A DNA stretch of 64,000 nucleotides from Cladobotryum mycophilum (Eukaryota > Ascomycota > Sordariomycetes > Hypocreales > Hypocreaceae). Shown one piece after another: positions 36,330 through 48,900 of this stretch. The translations under genes and the position numbers were made by a program. The stretch spans positions 620,001 to 684,000 of the forward strand of contig JAVFKD010000016.1 of the NCBI GenBank assembly GCA_036429605.1, written 5' to 3'. Below the pieces are notes generated by a model that had not been told where the DNA came from, searched no databases, and saw nothing but the letters and a program-made list of their open reading frames with translations. Within the stretch, counting starts at the first letter, position 1. The number at the start of each line of letters is the position of its first letter.

Positions 36330-38075
36330 CTGAATGTATGCAGTTGAAGTGTTAGTGTAAGCGGGGTTAGGGTGGGGGGGGGGGCAGGTCCATGCCTTTG
36401 GCAGATTGAGTGTCAATTAATTAAAGTGACAATCCTTGGTCTTCGATTTCCTGATAGCTTCACTGAGTAGTAAAGTCAATCTCCTTCTGTCATGTATACA
36501 TCTGAGTTAAAGGTTATATGCTTGTTGTTGTGATAACCGAGGTCTAGACTAATCATATGTTTTTATACTCACGCACTGCAGATGGTTCGAGAATCAAGGA
36601 AATCAAGGCACAGACGGACAACAATGCAGCAATGACGTCAGCGACACCTTTCACGATGACATGCCACCAAACCCGATATGGAACATGCAGCAGATATAGC
36701 GACCAGAACTCACTGCCAGGACCTTGATTTACTCGTGCATCTCCAACTTTATATGATGCAGCTAAGAGGTTGAAAGTACACGTAATATGTCTCCAAGGAG
36801 ATTCCCCCTCCCCCTCAGCACTCCTCTCAGTCAGCATCCCTGCATGGTTGGAGCGGCAGACAGTCTGTTCGACAAATTCTCCGAAATCGAGATCAAGATC
36901 GGATTCCCGGCAATAGCCCATCATTTACCGAATCGGGTGGGCAATTTAATCACATTCCAGATATCTAAGATTGACATGGAATACGATCTTAAAAGTGGCT
37001 ATTTGACCTTGCTTATGGGTGAGGGGCGCAATAAACCCCTCCCATGGATCCCACTGCCGTTGCACTATCTGTCCTCATCAAAAGCCCTATAATGACGAGG
37101 TTGGAACCGTCTTCACCACTAGACTGGGAATATACTAGGTATCACCCTTAATATTTGGCCGGTCTCCTTACTTGGCCCCACACTGAATAGTTGGATTACA
37201 TGATTGATTTTGCGATGTAGGCTTACAGTCTTCAACCACGAATTTTCAGCTCGCACCAGCCGGCCATCTCCAACTCAACGATGAAGAAGGAGGGGGGTCG
37301 TTGCAAGCTATATATACTCAAATAGTAGATAGGTATACAAACGACATGGAAACGGGACCACGTTCAAATCAACAATCACACATTTCTCACTCCATAACAA
37401 GTTTCTACAACTCTAAAACACACAAACCACACACCAACCCTCAAGTTTCTCGTCACAATGATACAAGCTAGTAACTTCGGCGCATTGCTCGCCAGTTAAA
37501 GAGTCTTGGTCATCATCGGCGCGTAAAACGAAAATGGTGAGCAGGGTAAACTCAAGGCGACGGATTTCCGTCGGACGAATGCCAATATCGCTTAGCTGCA
37601 ACAGTCGTTCCCGCAAAACGATATAGCAGTCGTCTTCCTGCGCGGCGAGATTACTCCGCATTTCTCACCCCGGCTCGCCGCAAGCCGGATATGAACAAAC
37701 TCGGGCTGCCCTGAAGGAGGTGGAGGCCGTCGCGCATGTGCTTACTACCAGTGAGATTTTTGGGCCTGCCCATTTCTCGACGATAAATATTCCGCAGGTT
37801 GCGCTGTATGTTCTCCTGGAGCCACGAACATCACCATTTTTTCAGACTATTGGGCACTTCCCAGTCTAAAGGAGGGTTTGGTGGGCGACACCCACGAAAC
37901 ATAGATACATAGGTCAAACAATCTTTGAAGACAGGAAGGGAGAAATGCCTACGTTATAAGGATATTTTATTATTTCTCATCCGTGCAGAAAGCGATTCGA
38001 GTAAACATACCTCACCATCATAGGCTTACTGAGTCAATGGGTCTACAATGGCGTTTTCCCCCCTATTCTTCATCG
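36330..38075. other. Gene-poor region
   Basis: It contains a minus-strand ORF at 36553-36924 with one hydrophobic stretch and a donor-like GTGAGT near its end, possibly an unplaced exon. A minus-strand ORF at 37413-37661 has no recognised motif. I see nothing else that can be supported. Confidence 0.4.
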
Positions 38076-38510
38076 CTATGGCAGTATAGTATGCCCATAC
38101 ATGTTGACCATCTCGGGATCGGCTCCATGCTCAAGTAGAAGCTGAATAGTAACTTGATTCCTACCTTGTGCTACCAACCACAATAGTGTTAAACCGAGCG
38201 TGTCGTTGGGCTGAAAGTCGGCACGCCTCTTCGGAAGCAACTTGATGGCACACAATTTCTCCCTCTTCACTGTCAGCTCTGTGTGGCCGAATATACCTTC
38301 TGACTCCGCTTTGGTGCTCTTCGCTATGACAACCGTGTGATTGCTAATAGACCCGATGGTATACGAATTACCCTCATGGGGGGACTTGGAAGCGAGAGGA
38401 GCATGCGATTCATCCAGCACCGACTTTGCCGCTGAAAGTTCCTTTGAAATGGGGCACAGATCAACCCCACATGTATATGCTTTTAGTAGGAAGGATTTGA
38501 GGACCGCCAT
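38076..38510 (-). pseudogene. Fragment of a nucleoside-phosphorylase / ankyrin (fungal NLR-type) gene
   Basis: A 144-codon ATG frame carries a stretch YTIGSISNHTVVIAKS that resembles the beginning of the PNP_UDP domain of fungal NLR-like proteins (consensus Y-x-L-G-x-I-x-x-H-N-V-V-I-A). It passes directly into one ankyrin-like repeat (LTLLWLVAQGRNQVTIQLLLEHGADPEMVNMYGHTIL). The NTPase domain normally found between such modules is absent and the ORF ends after one repeat, so this looks like a collapsed or internally deleted copy rather than a working gene. A short functional protein is less likely. The domain calls rest on motif resemblance only. Confidence 0.4.
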
Positions 38511-39701
38511 AATGAATTGCTGTTGCTTCCAATTGGATATGCTTGGGAAGTATTGTACAGGACGAAGAGAGCCTCAACATTCCGACGTGCAGTAACTTCA
38601 ATTTCGCCTCATTTCAGTGACACACGAGTGACAATGAAAGCCAATAGCCACTCATCAGAACACGAAAGAATGCATGGGGAGGGGTCTGGACTGACCAAGA
38701 CAAGAGTCTAGGGCTTGTCAATATTGTTGGGCCACGTCAGACGCTCTGCCTCGGCATAATCAAAAGTTATTATCAACGTCGTCCGGTGCTGTTTATTAAG
38801 AGTACATATGATGCAGGGCTGTTCTAACCAGGGTTTTTAGAGACGTGGCTCAATAGAATTAGGACATAACAGAGTTACGATGCAAGGGGTATACCAGCAA
38901 CCCCTGAAAAGGAGTAATTAATAGTTAAAAGCATATACCGTGATTATTTTGGTCCTTTTGTTCCGGATATTAGGCTTTAATGCAGACATCCTAGACAGTA
39001 CCGCGACAAGAGTTATGCTAGACTAAATGGATCTGCCCAAGTCCGCCACAATATTGGATGGAAAGAAGACACCCCCTACTATCTCCGCCAAATAATTTTA
39101 ATTAACATCATATGCACATGTTGTCAGAATGCCGAAAATCCATAAAAGTCGGCCGGCTAGAGCGACACGAGGCAGATGCTTACAGCCAGAGGCGTCACCA
39201 CGATGCCGCCTCAACCAATCATTCTCCTAATTCGGTGATGACGACCCACCAGGAAAAAGAATAAACGGTGAATACTTGGGCATAGATGTGGGCATGAGAA
39301 TATCCGAGAACAATAACCTGACGTGTTCTTTTTTTCCCCCAGTGCGACAGCTGCATAATCCGGCCTACCAACTATCACGATGATGTAGCAAAGGAATTTC
39401 AAGCTCGATCAGAAGCAGTTGGGAAACATCATCTACTTCAGAGACGATAGAATACTCGCTTCAAAAACTTGAAAGCAATTTTTATTTGTGATTATCCAAA
39501 ACAGAATCCCGGCAAATTAGGCAAAAAGCCCCCGCACGCAGAAAGTCTTCGTCTCGGGCCCGTCCCCCTATTACAACCAACGCCAGCCTATGCGATTAGA
39601 GACACCCAAGTAGCCCATGGGAAATTTGACTAACAGGAATACCTATCCCGAGAATTCTCCTTTACGACTCCCCCTTCTCCCCCCAAACCTGAACTCTTTT
39701 G
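38511..39701. other. Intergenic, no gene seen
   Basis: About 1.2 kb of A/T-rich sequence with only short chance ORFs on both strands. Confidence 0.45.
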
Positions 39702-40055
39702 ATGCCATCGGTAGAGTCGTTGACCACCGAAAGCATGCTCGGAAAGAAAGTTGGTGGCGCTGAGAATGTCTTGACCAAGACCATCGGTGGCACTGGTGGT
39801 TTTCTCAGAACCGCCGTCAAAACTACGGGCAACATGCTAGGAAAAACTGCCGGGGGCGTAGAGAACGATGTGGAGAGCAATGTTCTCCTGACGACGGTTG
39901 ATGCCGCAGGCAATGTGCTAGGAAAGACTCCTGATGTAGTCTCGGGTGCCAGGCCAGGAGGGGATATCAATCTGTTTGCAAAGCTGCAGTCCGGAGCGTC
40001 TCAGGGCCAGCAGAGGCCGCAGGGATCGATTTTTCTCGGTAACTTGATCATCTGA
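39702..40055 (+). CDS. Small hypothetical Gly/Thr-rich protein with an internal repeat
   Basis: The ATG at 39702 opens a 117-residue frame. A degenerate unit of the type G-N-x-L-G-K-T recurs (SMLGKKVGGAENVLTKTIGG, then GNMLGKTAGGVEN, then GNVLGKTPDVV). Both protein and DNA repeat: GGCAACATGCTAGGAAAA versus GGCAATGTGCTAGGAAAG, about 80 bp apart. Such Gly/Val/Thr repeat proteins occur in Hypocreales without known function. I see no signal peptide or intron. It could be the last exon of a larger gene or a relic. Confidence 0.3.
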   Translation: MPSVESLTTESMLGKKVGGAENVLTKTIGGTGGFLRTAVKTTGNMLGKTAGGVENDVESNVLLTTVDAAGNVLGKTPDVVSGARPGGDINLFAKLQSGASQGQQRPQGSIFLGNLII

Positions 40056-41183
40056 TAAAGTGCATAACCAGCAATGCTTTGTGATTTGGAGTCAGGGGAG
40101 TTGTGCAAAGGCAGTTTAGGAGAGCTGCACTCTATTAAACACAATGTAAATGAGTATCTTGAGATAGTTACAAGTGGCTTTAGCAAGTTTAGATCCACTC
40201 CATGCTATTTCCACCATTGTTTCCATCCTGAGCTTCATGTGGTAGGTAAAATAACAATGCCCCCTTTCCGCCATGATAACTACCTGCGGAGCAAATAACC
40301 CAACCCCATTCTCCCATTCTGTATTACTACCGACTGCCATCATCCCAGACTTCAAGATATGGTGTCATCTGCTCGATCACAGCCATGATGCTACAAGAAA
40401 CAAGTGGATTTTTATGCTTCGCGTTAGAGTTTCTGTTCCTCGCGGTCTGCAAGGGAATTGAGCTTCAATATGGTGGGATGCAAACTTAACGAAAACGAAA
40501 ATCACGAGAGCATCAAGTTTGTTAGCACATTACTTAGATTTTATACATAATATGCTAACTAAAAGCCATGAAGCTCAAAAGTCAATCCAATGCTACTGTT
40601 TTTCCATCCTTAGAAAACCTTGGATGCAGAAACCAAGTCAACACTAATAACTCTGAATATTTAAAACTTAATTGGCTGATCCCTTCAAACTTTGAAGCCA
40701 GAAAAAAGTAAGCATAAAGAGCCAACGAGGACAAAATTCCGCCCCTATTTCCTTCTTTTTTTTTAAAAAAAAACCCGCAGACGTCTGTGGTTTAAGCTTT
40801 CTCGGGATCAGGAGGCTCGGCGGCTCAAACTCAGTCAAGCTCCCCGACTACCATAAAACAGGCAGCAAGCTTTTCTAAGGCCTTATTTCAATAGAATTAA
40901 ATTTGCAAGAACTTCTAAGAAAGAATAAAGAAAAGTTTATCGCGATAGAATCTAAACAGGCACTAATATTGGGGTATATAAATCTCTCTTCACCCCAGAC
41001 TTCTTATCTCATATTTCTTCTCTCTCCAACCAATCAGTCAGCATACACACACACATTGACAGCATTCAGCATTCAGTTACACTCAAACTCAGCTTTACTA
41101 TACTTCAATTGTTCTATTCACTATTCGCATCTATCAATCATCCAAATCACAGCTTATCCATCTTGACCCCTATCATCGCCAAA
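40056..41183. other. Intergenic region upstream of the PLC-like gene
   Basis: About 1.1 kb, A/T-rich, with no supported gene. The right end is the PLC-like promoter, with a TATA-like element and a C/A-rich 5' leader (CACACACACA near 41047). Confidence 0.5.
40975..40982 (+). promoter_or_regulatory. TATA-like box of the PLC-like gene
   Basis: GTATATAAAT lies about 205 bp upstream of the ATG at 41184 and is followed by a pyrimidine-rich stretch typical of fungal transcription start sites. No other TATA-like element lies as close. Confidence 0.5.
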
Positions 41184-42902
41184 ATGGTTACTCTTCGATC
41201 TTCAATCCTCTTCCCCCTCCTCGCCTTCCTTGCCAATGGAGCTCCTGTCGGAACTCAAAAGCGCACTGAGGAGGCATCCAAAATTCATGCTTCATATGCT
41301 TCTACCAATACAACTACTGTATTAACTTCTTGCCTGGCTTCCGCGAGCAGTGAGACCCAACGAGCTGCCTGCCACACCTCCAAGCCTGACCAGCACAATG
41401 AAGAAGACGCCACCATCAAGTCCACCGAACGAGATATCAAGATCAAGATCAATGGAACAAATGCTATAGTCCAGCGTCAGGTCCCTTGGCCAGCTTTCAC
41501 GGATGACGACACTTTTCTGACCCTCATCAACGCTACTCCATACCGCTGGAAGAGGGGCTTTATCCATAACCACCAGATGGAGGACTGGGAGGCCGGATGG
41601 CCCGAGTATATCGAGCCCGGCCAGGTCGCAAGCGCCCATGCGAAGCCATGCTTTAGAGCCTTCAACTGCGCAGATTCGGCTGGCGAAGTTGAGTACCACT
41701 TCGAGGGCACTAAGAAGCCCATGTCCATCCTGTACAAGATGCGAAGCACTCGTTTCAAACCCGCCGTCAGCGTTCAATTCCGGGGCGAGCTCAATTCGCT
41801 TAACAACGGACCAAACTCGGAGCATAAGCTCGAATTTCTTCGCCTCCCTAGCGGTTCCGGTTTTGTCGTAGCGGGCAAGGAGGGTGACTTCATTACCAAC
41901 GACGGCCCATTGAATTGGATGCAGGCCATGCTACCAGAGCTCAAAGACGTTCCCCTGCGAGAAATCATCCTCCCCAGATCCCATCACGCTGGTCTATGGA
42001 AGGGAAAGAGGATTATGCTCGGTCAACCGGCTAATACCCAGACACACATCACCACTCTTCACGACCAACTTGGCAACGGCGGTATCCGCGTCCTCGACTT
42101 CCGCGCCGCATTGTATAAGAAGGGCATGTTTCGTGAATCCCATCTTGCCAAGCTCGCCCACAACTACCACGGCATGCTCGGCGCAACTCTCGACGAGATG
42201 ATTGACGAGATCAACGCTTTCAACAGCGAGGTGCCTGGCGAACTCATCATCCTCGATGTCCATATTGATGCGATTGATGCTCGCAATGTGAACAATAGCA
42301 AGTGGAAAAAATTGGCGGTTAAAGATCGACGGTTACTATTCAAGAAACTCATGCGTCTTAGGAATCGCATGAATGTGCCCGACGATGAGGACATTTCCAA
42401 ATGGGAACTGAACCGCTTCATTGGCAACGAGACCTCGGCGGTCCTCGTCAACTTTGACAAGTCCTGGTTCGATGAAGACCCCAAGGAGTTCCCCGGCGGT
42501 GCTGCGGGCTTTGTGACTGGTGCCAACCTTCCCCTTACGCACCGCTGGTCAGACACGGACAATCTTGATCACATGGTCGAGGATCAGGTCCGCCACTTCC
42601 AAGAGCTGCGAAAGCACCGCGACAATCCCATTCACATTGCCGACTGGCTCCTCACCCAGAAGGGCTTCAACGTGATTATTGCAGAGCCTTCTCTCCTGTC
42701 TCTCTCCACCGACGCATGGCGCGAGCTGTACCAGCGTCTGTGGTCAAGGTCAACCAGCGAGTCCTATCCAAACTGGATCGCGGTGGATAACGTCCAGGGT
42801 AACATGCACAAGTCAATCATTATGGCCATGAATCACTGTCTCGTGGCACGGAAGTGTGGTAGCTTGGGAGGAAAGGTGACTTTGGCCGAGCATACAGAAT
42901 GA
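41184..42902 (+). CDS. Secreted PLC-like phosphodiesterase (PI-PLC X-like TIM barrel)
   Basis: A single 572-residue exon. The N-terminus is a signal peptide (MVTLRSSILFPLLAFLANGA) followed by a dibasic KR at about 26-27, a possible Kex2 site. A beta-rich region follows (about 110-230). The C-terminal half has the PI-PLC-like core: PRSHHAGLW (first catalytic His), GGIRVLDFRA (metal- or substrate-binding Asp/Arg), a second His in AHNYHGML, GELIILDVH, and IAEPSLLSLS near the end. Such enzymes cleave phosphodiester head groups of phospholipids or glycolipids; the substrate cannot be deduced. The ATG at 41184 is chosen over a longer frame that opens at 41109 with TTG. No introns and no close neighbours. 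Confidence 0.8.
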   Translation: MVTLRSSILFPLLAFLANGAPVGTQKRTEEASKIHASYASTNTTTVLTSCLASASSETQRAACHTSKPDQHNEEDATIKSTERDIKIKINGTNAIVQRQVPWPAFTDDDTFLTLINATPYRWKRGFIHNHQMEDWEAGWPEYIEPGQVASAHAKPCFRAFNCADSAGEVEYHFEGTKKPMSILYKMRSTRFKPAVSVQFRGELNSLNNGPNSEHKLEFLRLPSGSGFVVAGKEGDFITNDGPLNWMQAMLPELKDVPLREIILPRSHHAGLWKGKRIMLGQPANTQTHITTLHDQLGNGGIRVLDFRAALYKKGMFRESHLAKLAHNYHGMLGATLDEMIDEINAFNSEVPGELIILDVHIDAIDARNVNNSKWKKLAVKDRRLLFKKLMRLRNRMNVPDDEDISKWELNRFIGNETSAVLVNFDKSWFDEDPKEFPGGAAGFVTGANLPLTHRWSDTDNLDHMVEDQVRHFQELRKHRDNPIHIADWLLTQKGFNVIIAEPSLLSLSTDAWRELYQRLWSRSTSESYPNWIAVDNVQGNMHKSIIMAMNHCLVARKCGSLGGKVTLAEHTE

Positions 42903-45900
42903 CGGGAACTGCCTGTGGAGAAGTCTGTGGAGATGAAGATGGCCCAGCGAACAAGTTCCTTGGCAACAAATTGATTACAACGTCGGGTATCGTTTTGGGG
43001 TTGGCATCGGGTAGTACAGCGAGGGATTAGATGGTTTCTGTTGAAGCATCATAGCGAGTTAGTTGGATAATGGAACAGGGGGCAGAAGGAGTGAGTGAGT
43101 GAGTGAGGATACAGCGGAGGAGGGGTTTTGCAGATGGATTCTAGCGTATCATTGGATTGTTTACTTTCATACCTATTTTTATCATGACATCTCTTATACA
43201 AGTAACTCATTCCATTGCGGTCCATTGCAACGTGACTTAAATTCATGGCAATTACAGGACCACTAACTATCCGGATTGGTCCATTTCATCCATGACATGA
43301 TGCAAGTATGTATGCATCACTCTCGATTTCATCCTGCATCCATCGAACCATTGGATGGAGAATGCCCAACCAGCCTCTAGGGCTTCGCCAACAGATCCAT
43401 TTTTAGCGGGAGATGCGCTATATTTTAACGCCAAGCAGTGTGGATGGGACCCTGGGGGAATTTGGGTTCGCGGTAATCGCGCTGTAATTTAGTGGCCCGA
43501 AAGCCACCACAGTGATGGATCTCCAGTTGTCCATAGCGCCAACCCACCTGGCACGCGACCTACCTAGCTCAGTAGCACTCAACCGACAGACTCCCAGATC
43601 CAATCGAATTTACACTCCAGTCCATGAATATCCATCCAAGATCCATCCAAGAATGGATATTCTATCTGCATTTACTACGTCATTGCTAAGCGTTGGACTA
43701 AAGCTGGGGGCTAAAGCTGGGATCCGTCTCATCGCATATGTACAATTACCCCGTCAGTACTAGGTACAGAGGTAGGTGAGAGTTGATTTATCGAGAGGGT
43801 TACCTTTTTGTCACTTTTTCATGGATACCCTGATGTCTTACCCTACATATCATTTCTGGGATTCCGATTGGACGATGAAAAGCAATACAGTAATATCTTT
43901 TTTAATTAATTTTTATATTAAAATACAGTCATAAATATTACTATCCCTCCAGCCTCAATCTCAATGTTCCGAATTGCTCGCCCTGTTTTTTTCATATATT
44001 ATGCTACCCTAGCTTCAATGCATAGCCAGTCTAGGTGATGTGGCATGCACACCTACTAGCATGTTCAAACCATGGCCATTCCTGATGGTGTCGCGTTAGC
44101 TGCCCGACGGCCATCTTCACGCGAGTAAAGATGGAAATGGTCGAGGTTGGCAGCACGCATTGGGGTTAGCGAGATTCGTCTTCTTTCCTTAATGGGATCA
44201 GCCATGTGTAAGGGCGTCAGTGGGCGGTGCTGACTTCAAGATGAAGGGGAGGGAGGGAGGAAAGCGCGGGAAGCGATGGCGTTTGGGGGTGCAAGATTCA
44301 TGCTCGCTCATGCTCATCGATGGAGACGTGGGCACATGACATGAAAGTTCCACTCGTTATCTCGTACGATGACTGACCGCAGAACGAATAGATGAGACTT
44401 CGCCGAACAAAAGTCTCTCCACTCGCCTCCCTGCACTGAAGCAACATGCAGCCGAGTGGAGCTGTCCATGTACAGGGTGCATATCAGATATCAGGATGCG
44501 GCTCAAATCTACACAGTACCGGTGTCAATATGACGGAATTTTATGTGTATTTGACCATGGTAAAACGGGTATCTAGCAACGAAATAGGACTGTTGCGGAA
44601 TACCTCAAAGCAAACGGGAGTCGTGCACATAGGTTGCCGTATTTTTTATGGCTCCATGTTACCTCAGATAGGTATGCTGTTACACACACCTTCCTTGCTA
44701 ATGGGGGTACGGAGTATATATGCATGTTTCATGCATACGTGCCTGAAAAGCAAATATATTGGGGTAGCTTCGGATCAAGGTGGGTTGGAGATCAGGCTGC
44801 AAAGACCCGACAACGGAGCTTGGCTAATGATCAATCATTATTACGACTTCGTCTTGATTGATGAAAGCAGGAAAAGAAAAGAAAAGATACCTGTTTCGGT
44901 GATATGCGACTTTCAAGCCGAGACATACGTCGTGAAGCGGTGGGTGATAGTGATCCCCCCCAAGCGTTCAATATCTTGATTTCCCCCATGCCCGCCCACC
45001 TACTCTTGCGCCCTTGCCCGCGCTTTTCCGAATGCGGCACCCCACACAGGTAGGTTCTCTTCTCTCACCCGCCCTCTCACCGAAGATAGACGTCAGAGGC
45101 CCTGTTTTGTGGCATGCTCGGTGTGCAGCGTGCCATTCGCGTACCAGGCTTGCCAGGTTCTTCCTATGTGTTCGAAACTGATTGGTATGCAGTTAATAAC
45201 AGAAGCGGCAACATGGCGTCGAGTATTGGGCTGAACGAGGGCCCCGACCCGTCCCAATCGCTCCTTGTACGTCCAATAAACCTGGGGTATCGGATGTTGA
45301 CCCGCTTACAGCCAAACCGACATCTCTCCGCGGTTTTCTTGATCCCCCCGGTTTGCAGGGTGGCGTCGCCAGCGCTGTGCATGCATATGGTCATGGATGT
45401 TTGTTTGCCCCAGTTTGATGCATCAGCCTCGGATCCCATATTATTGGATCGTCGCAAGTGTGGAATGCGGGCATCCGTAAAACATGGAGCGGTCCAGATC
45501 CATGACCTCGTCTCGCCGTTGCCCGCCTCGCCCTCTTTATAGATACGAGACAGCCCAGGTAGCTTTTTGTCCTGGGTTAGACACACCATATATACACCAA
45601 CTCGAGCGCCTTCCAAGCGAGTATCTCCTCCATCGCTAAAAAGCGCCCGCGAAACGGGTTCTTATACCCTATGAGTTTATGAGCGGTTCGGTACCCATCA
45701 CTGGGCGATCAATTTAGGCATCCTCCTACCAAGGTAAACGATCACCGCTTCCATTGAACCCAGCGTGCATGCTAAGCCTTGCCCACAAAAGCTTTGCATC
45801 AAAATACTTCCTCGACCGTGCCCAATCATCTAGGGTTTTCCCAGTCACTGACATACCTCGTTGACATTAGGGAGAAGAAAGCACAAAAGTTCCGATTCCT

Positions 45901-45936
45901 CGTCGCTTATCGAAGAAAAACGCCCAAGGCGTTGCC
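42903..45936. other. 3-kb intergenic region
   Basis: It contains an ATG ORF of 177 codons at 44446-44979 (plus) without motifs or a splice partner, and a minus-strand ORF at 45164-45616; both are probably chance. A 10-bp perfect inverted repeat lies at 43626-43635 and 43653-43662 (GAATATCCAT/ATGGATATTC), and a TACGGAGTA copy at 44708-44716. The right end is the NLR-like gene promoter. Confidence 0.4.
43626..43662. repeat. 10-bp inverted repeat with 17-nt loop
   Basis: GAATATCCAT and ATGGATATTC flank ATCCATCC-type direct repeats, so the element could form a hairpin. No function is evident. Confidence 0.6.
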
Positions 45937-48900
45937 ATGTCGCAAGCCACCATGGAGGCCCTTCGACGAAAGCTCACGTCTTCCCCCAGCCCCTCCAAGA
46001 CGGTTGTGACTACCAGCCAGATCGTGACAGAGGTGGAATCCTCAGACCCTGAGAGCGACACCACGAATGTCGGGTCACCCACCATCACCAGAAAGCACGG
46101 TCGAAATGGATCGTCTGCGTTCGAGGTCAACCGGTCCCTTTACTTCACAAGGGTGAAGGCGGTTGAGCGACAGGCGCTGGAAACAATAGGCCAACTCCTC
46201 ACCTACAATGAGTCGTTTGTGAGCAAAATCAACATTACCACCTACCTGCAATTCATTTCAGATGAGCGAATCAGCCATATGCCGCGTCAAGGAAGCGACT
46301 GGGATCGTGTTCTTCGTTCTGCGCAGTTTTTTGGGCTGCAGATTTGGTCCTTTGGAGAAAGGGTCGATGTTTTCATACCTGGAAAGACCAATCCAGCGTG
46401 TGCTGCTCTTGCAGCCTGCCAGATCTTGCTCGAGGTACGTATAAGCTAAGCCGGAATGTTCTTTTTACGTCATTGCTGATTCATACGTCCCAGATTGGTC
46501 ACGGACAAGCTCCAGCGCTCCTACCGACGTTTACCGCCCTGTATGAGTTTTCTATGCTTCTCTCAGAAATTGGCCAGATACAAGATCTAGACAAGCTCCC
46601 GCAAGAGATTCAGGAAGATGCCACTCACACTTTCTGTGACCTGGTCAATCTTGTTTCCAACATCGCAGCGTACTATGGCCAGCGAATCAGCGACTTGAAA
46701 GATGGCTCGACTGTGCACATCAGCTTCGACGCTTGCTTCGGAGCACAGATTGACCAGATTTGGCGATCGAAGGAGGCGCTCTATGAACGCATCTGGGCAT
46801 ACAAACTCAGCGGGAGGAACCTGTCGATGAGTCTCGAGGAGCTTCGTTGGAAACTTCAGGCAACTGTCGGCCAGGCCATCAGCAACAAGCTATACGATGA
46901 AGTTGACGACCATCTTGATCGCTCCGAGGAAACCTGCTACTGGTTCAAGGATGTCCTTTCTCAGTTTCTCAAAAGCTACGACCAGGTGCTGTGTGTGACT
47001 GGTGCGCCATCGAGCGGAAAGACTGTTCTCGCTGAATGGGTGGAGGAAAGACTTGCCCGGCCTTTTGATCACAAGGCTTACGCCGTTCTTAGATATGATT
47101 TCCGTGAGTTAGCCCCGTTGCTTTTTGATGTAGGCGTTACTGACAGTTGGTTATAGCATACGACTCGCCGGAGGAAGCTACCCAGATTGCATTCCTGAAG
47201 AGCATTCTCTTCCAACTCCTCGAGCGAAGCGTCGGAAATGTTCAGCTGTACGAACACCTGGCGCGGGCTTTTGGGGGGCACACTAGGGAGATGAGTGTTG
47301 AGCAGATTGAGGCATCTCTCTGGAATACTCTTCGTCACTGTCTTCAAGATATCCAGCGAGGCGATTTGTCGCTGGTCATCATTTCAGATGGCTGTGACGG
47401 AATTGCCGGAGGACCGCAAACCGCCGCCAACTTCCACAAAGCCCTCCAAGAATGCGTCTCTCGACTTTCGCAAATCCGCGTCATCACATTCTGTCGACAA
47501 GTTCCTCACCTTGTTCAGGGTTACAAATACCTTCACATCACGCCCAAGGAGGTGAACGAGGATATCCAAGCCTACTTTGAGGAAGTTCTTCAAAAGTCTC
47601 ACTTTAGAAACATGGGATTTGATGGAGAGAAGCTTATCGAAGAATTGGTCGCCAAGTCCAAGGGAAACTGGCTCTGGGCTTTCTACGCTGGTCGCCTCTT
47701 GTCTCGAGAACAGTCCAAGGACGCAGTCATCAGAGCAAGCCGTGAGTTGAAATCTGACATCTCAGATGTTCTCTACAAGGTTGTGGGGTCGCTTGAGCTC
47801 AAGAAAAACCATATTCTGAGGAACCTTCTGTCTGTGATGCTTGTGGCCGAACGACCACTAGCTGTGACAGAACTTGGGCAATTTTCGTCCGTCGAACTTC
47901 AAAAGAGTATTGTTCCTGCTTTCCCAGTCAATGTTGCCCAATTCATCTCCCAGTACTGTGGCGATATAGCCGTAATTAGAGCCGGCCATGTCCATTTCCG
48001 CACAGAGGTGGTTCGCTCATACATGCGAACACAGCTTGGAAAGTCGCTGCTGCCCGTACAAGAGGCAAACAGGCATCTGACGTTGATGATGCTCTTGTAC
48101 GCCAAACTCGCACTGTCGACTGTGGACGAAAAGCCGACAGTAGAGCTGCTCAAGTATGAGGTTGTTGGCTCTCTATTCTCGAAGCATTCCTTGCTCGGGT
48201 ATGTCGTACAGAATTGGGTTGGACATTTCCGAGCAGCGGGCTTCATTGGATCTGATGACAGACTTAATCTCACCAAGGAGTTTTCGGACGTCTTCCCCAG
48301 TTCAGTCATGTTTGCGCTTCTGGAGAGGACCTGCTGGACTAGACTGTATACAAACAGGGATCTCTTGTTGCGTCATGAGCTCGCTCTCCACATTCGAGAA
48401 GCCTGCTTTGGAACAAAACATGCCGCGGTACTTCATAATCTGATAACTCTTGGACACATCCACTTCAAGGTTATGAATGTGACAAATTCAAACATTGTCG
48501 CCGCCAGGTACTTCTATGAGGCAGTCAATGTTGGAAAAGTGGTCTTGTCAGAAACATCCACCATCGTGGAAAATTGCGTGCAGCTTTTCTTTGATTGCAC
48601 CAGGGATCTCGTCATTACCGAGAGGACCGAGACCGCCACATACTCTGAAGAGATGATTCTATTCATGATCCGAGTTTGCACAAGCAAGTATGGACAGTCC
48701 AGCGGCGAGGTGATAAACTGGTACGAGAGGCTAGCCAAACTGTATGTTGCCATGAAGGAAGACCATCAAGCTACCGCAACCTACCGAACGCTGTATGAGA
48801 TGATAGCCATCAAACATGGTAAAAAGTCTGAAAAGGCAAAACAGATTGGCACATACTTCGGCACCTTGGACATTGTCCTCAAGAGCAAGTCGATGGAGAA

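Noticed and set aside
41109..41183. Longer start of the PLC-like protein
   Set aside because: It opens with TTG. The ATG at 41184 is followed at once by a proper signal peptide.
44446..44979. 177-codon ATG ORF in the 42.9-45.9 kb gap
   Set aside because: No domain, signal peptide or conserved motif is seen. It is kept only as a note in the gap entry.
45164..45616. 150-codon minus-strand ORF upstream of the NLR-like gene
   Set aside because: It has no motif, no splice partner, and composition like the surrounding non-coding DNA.
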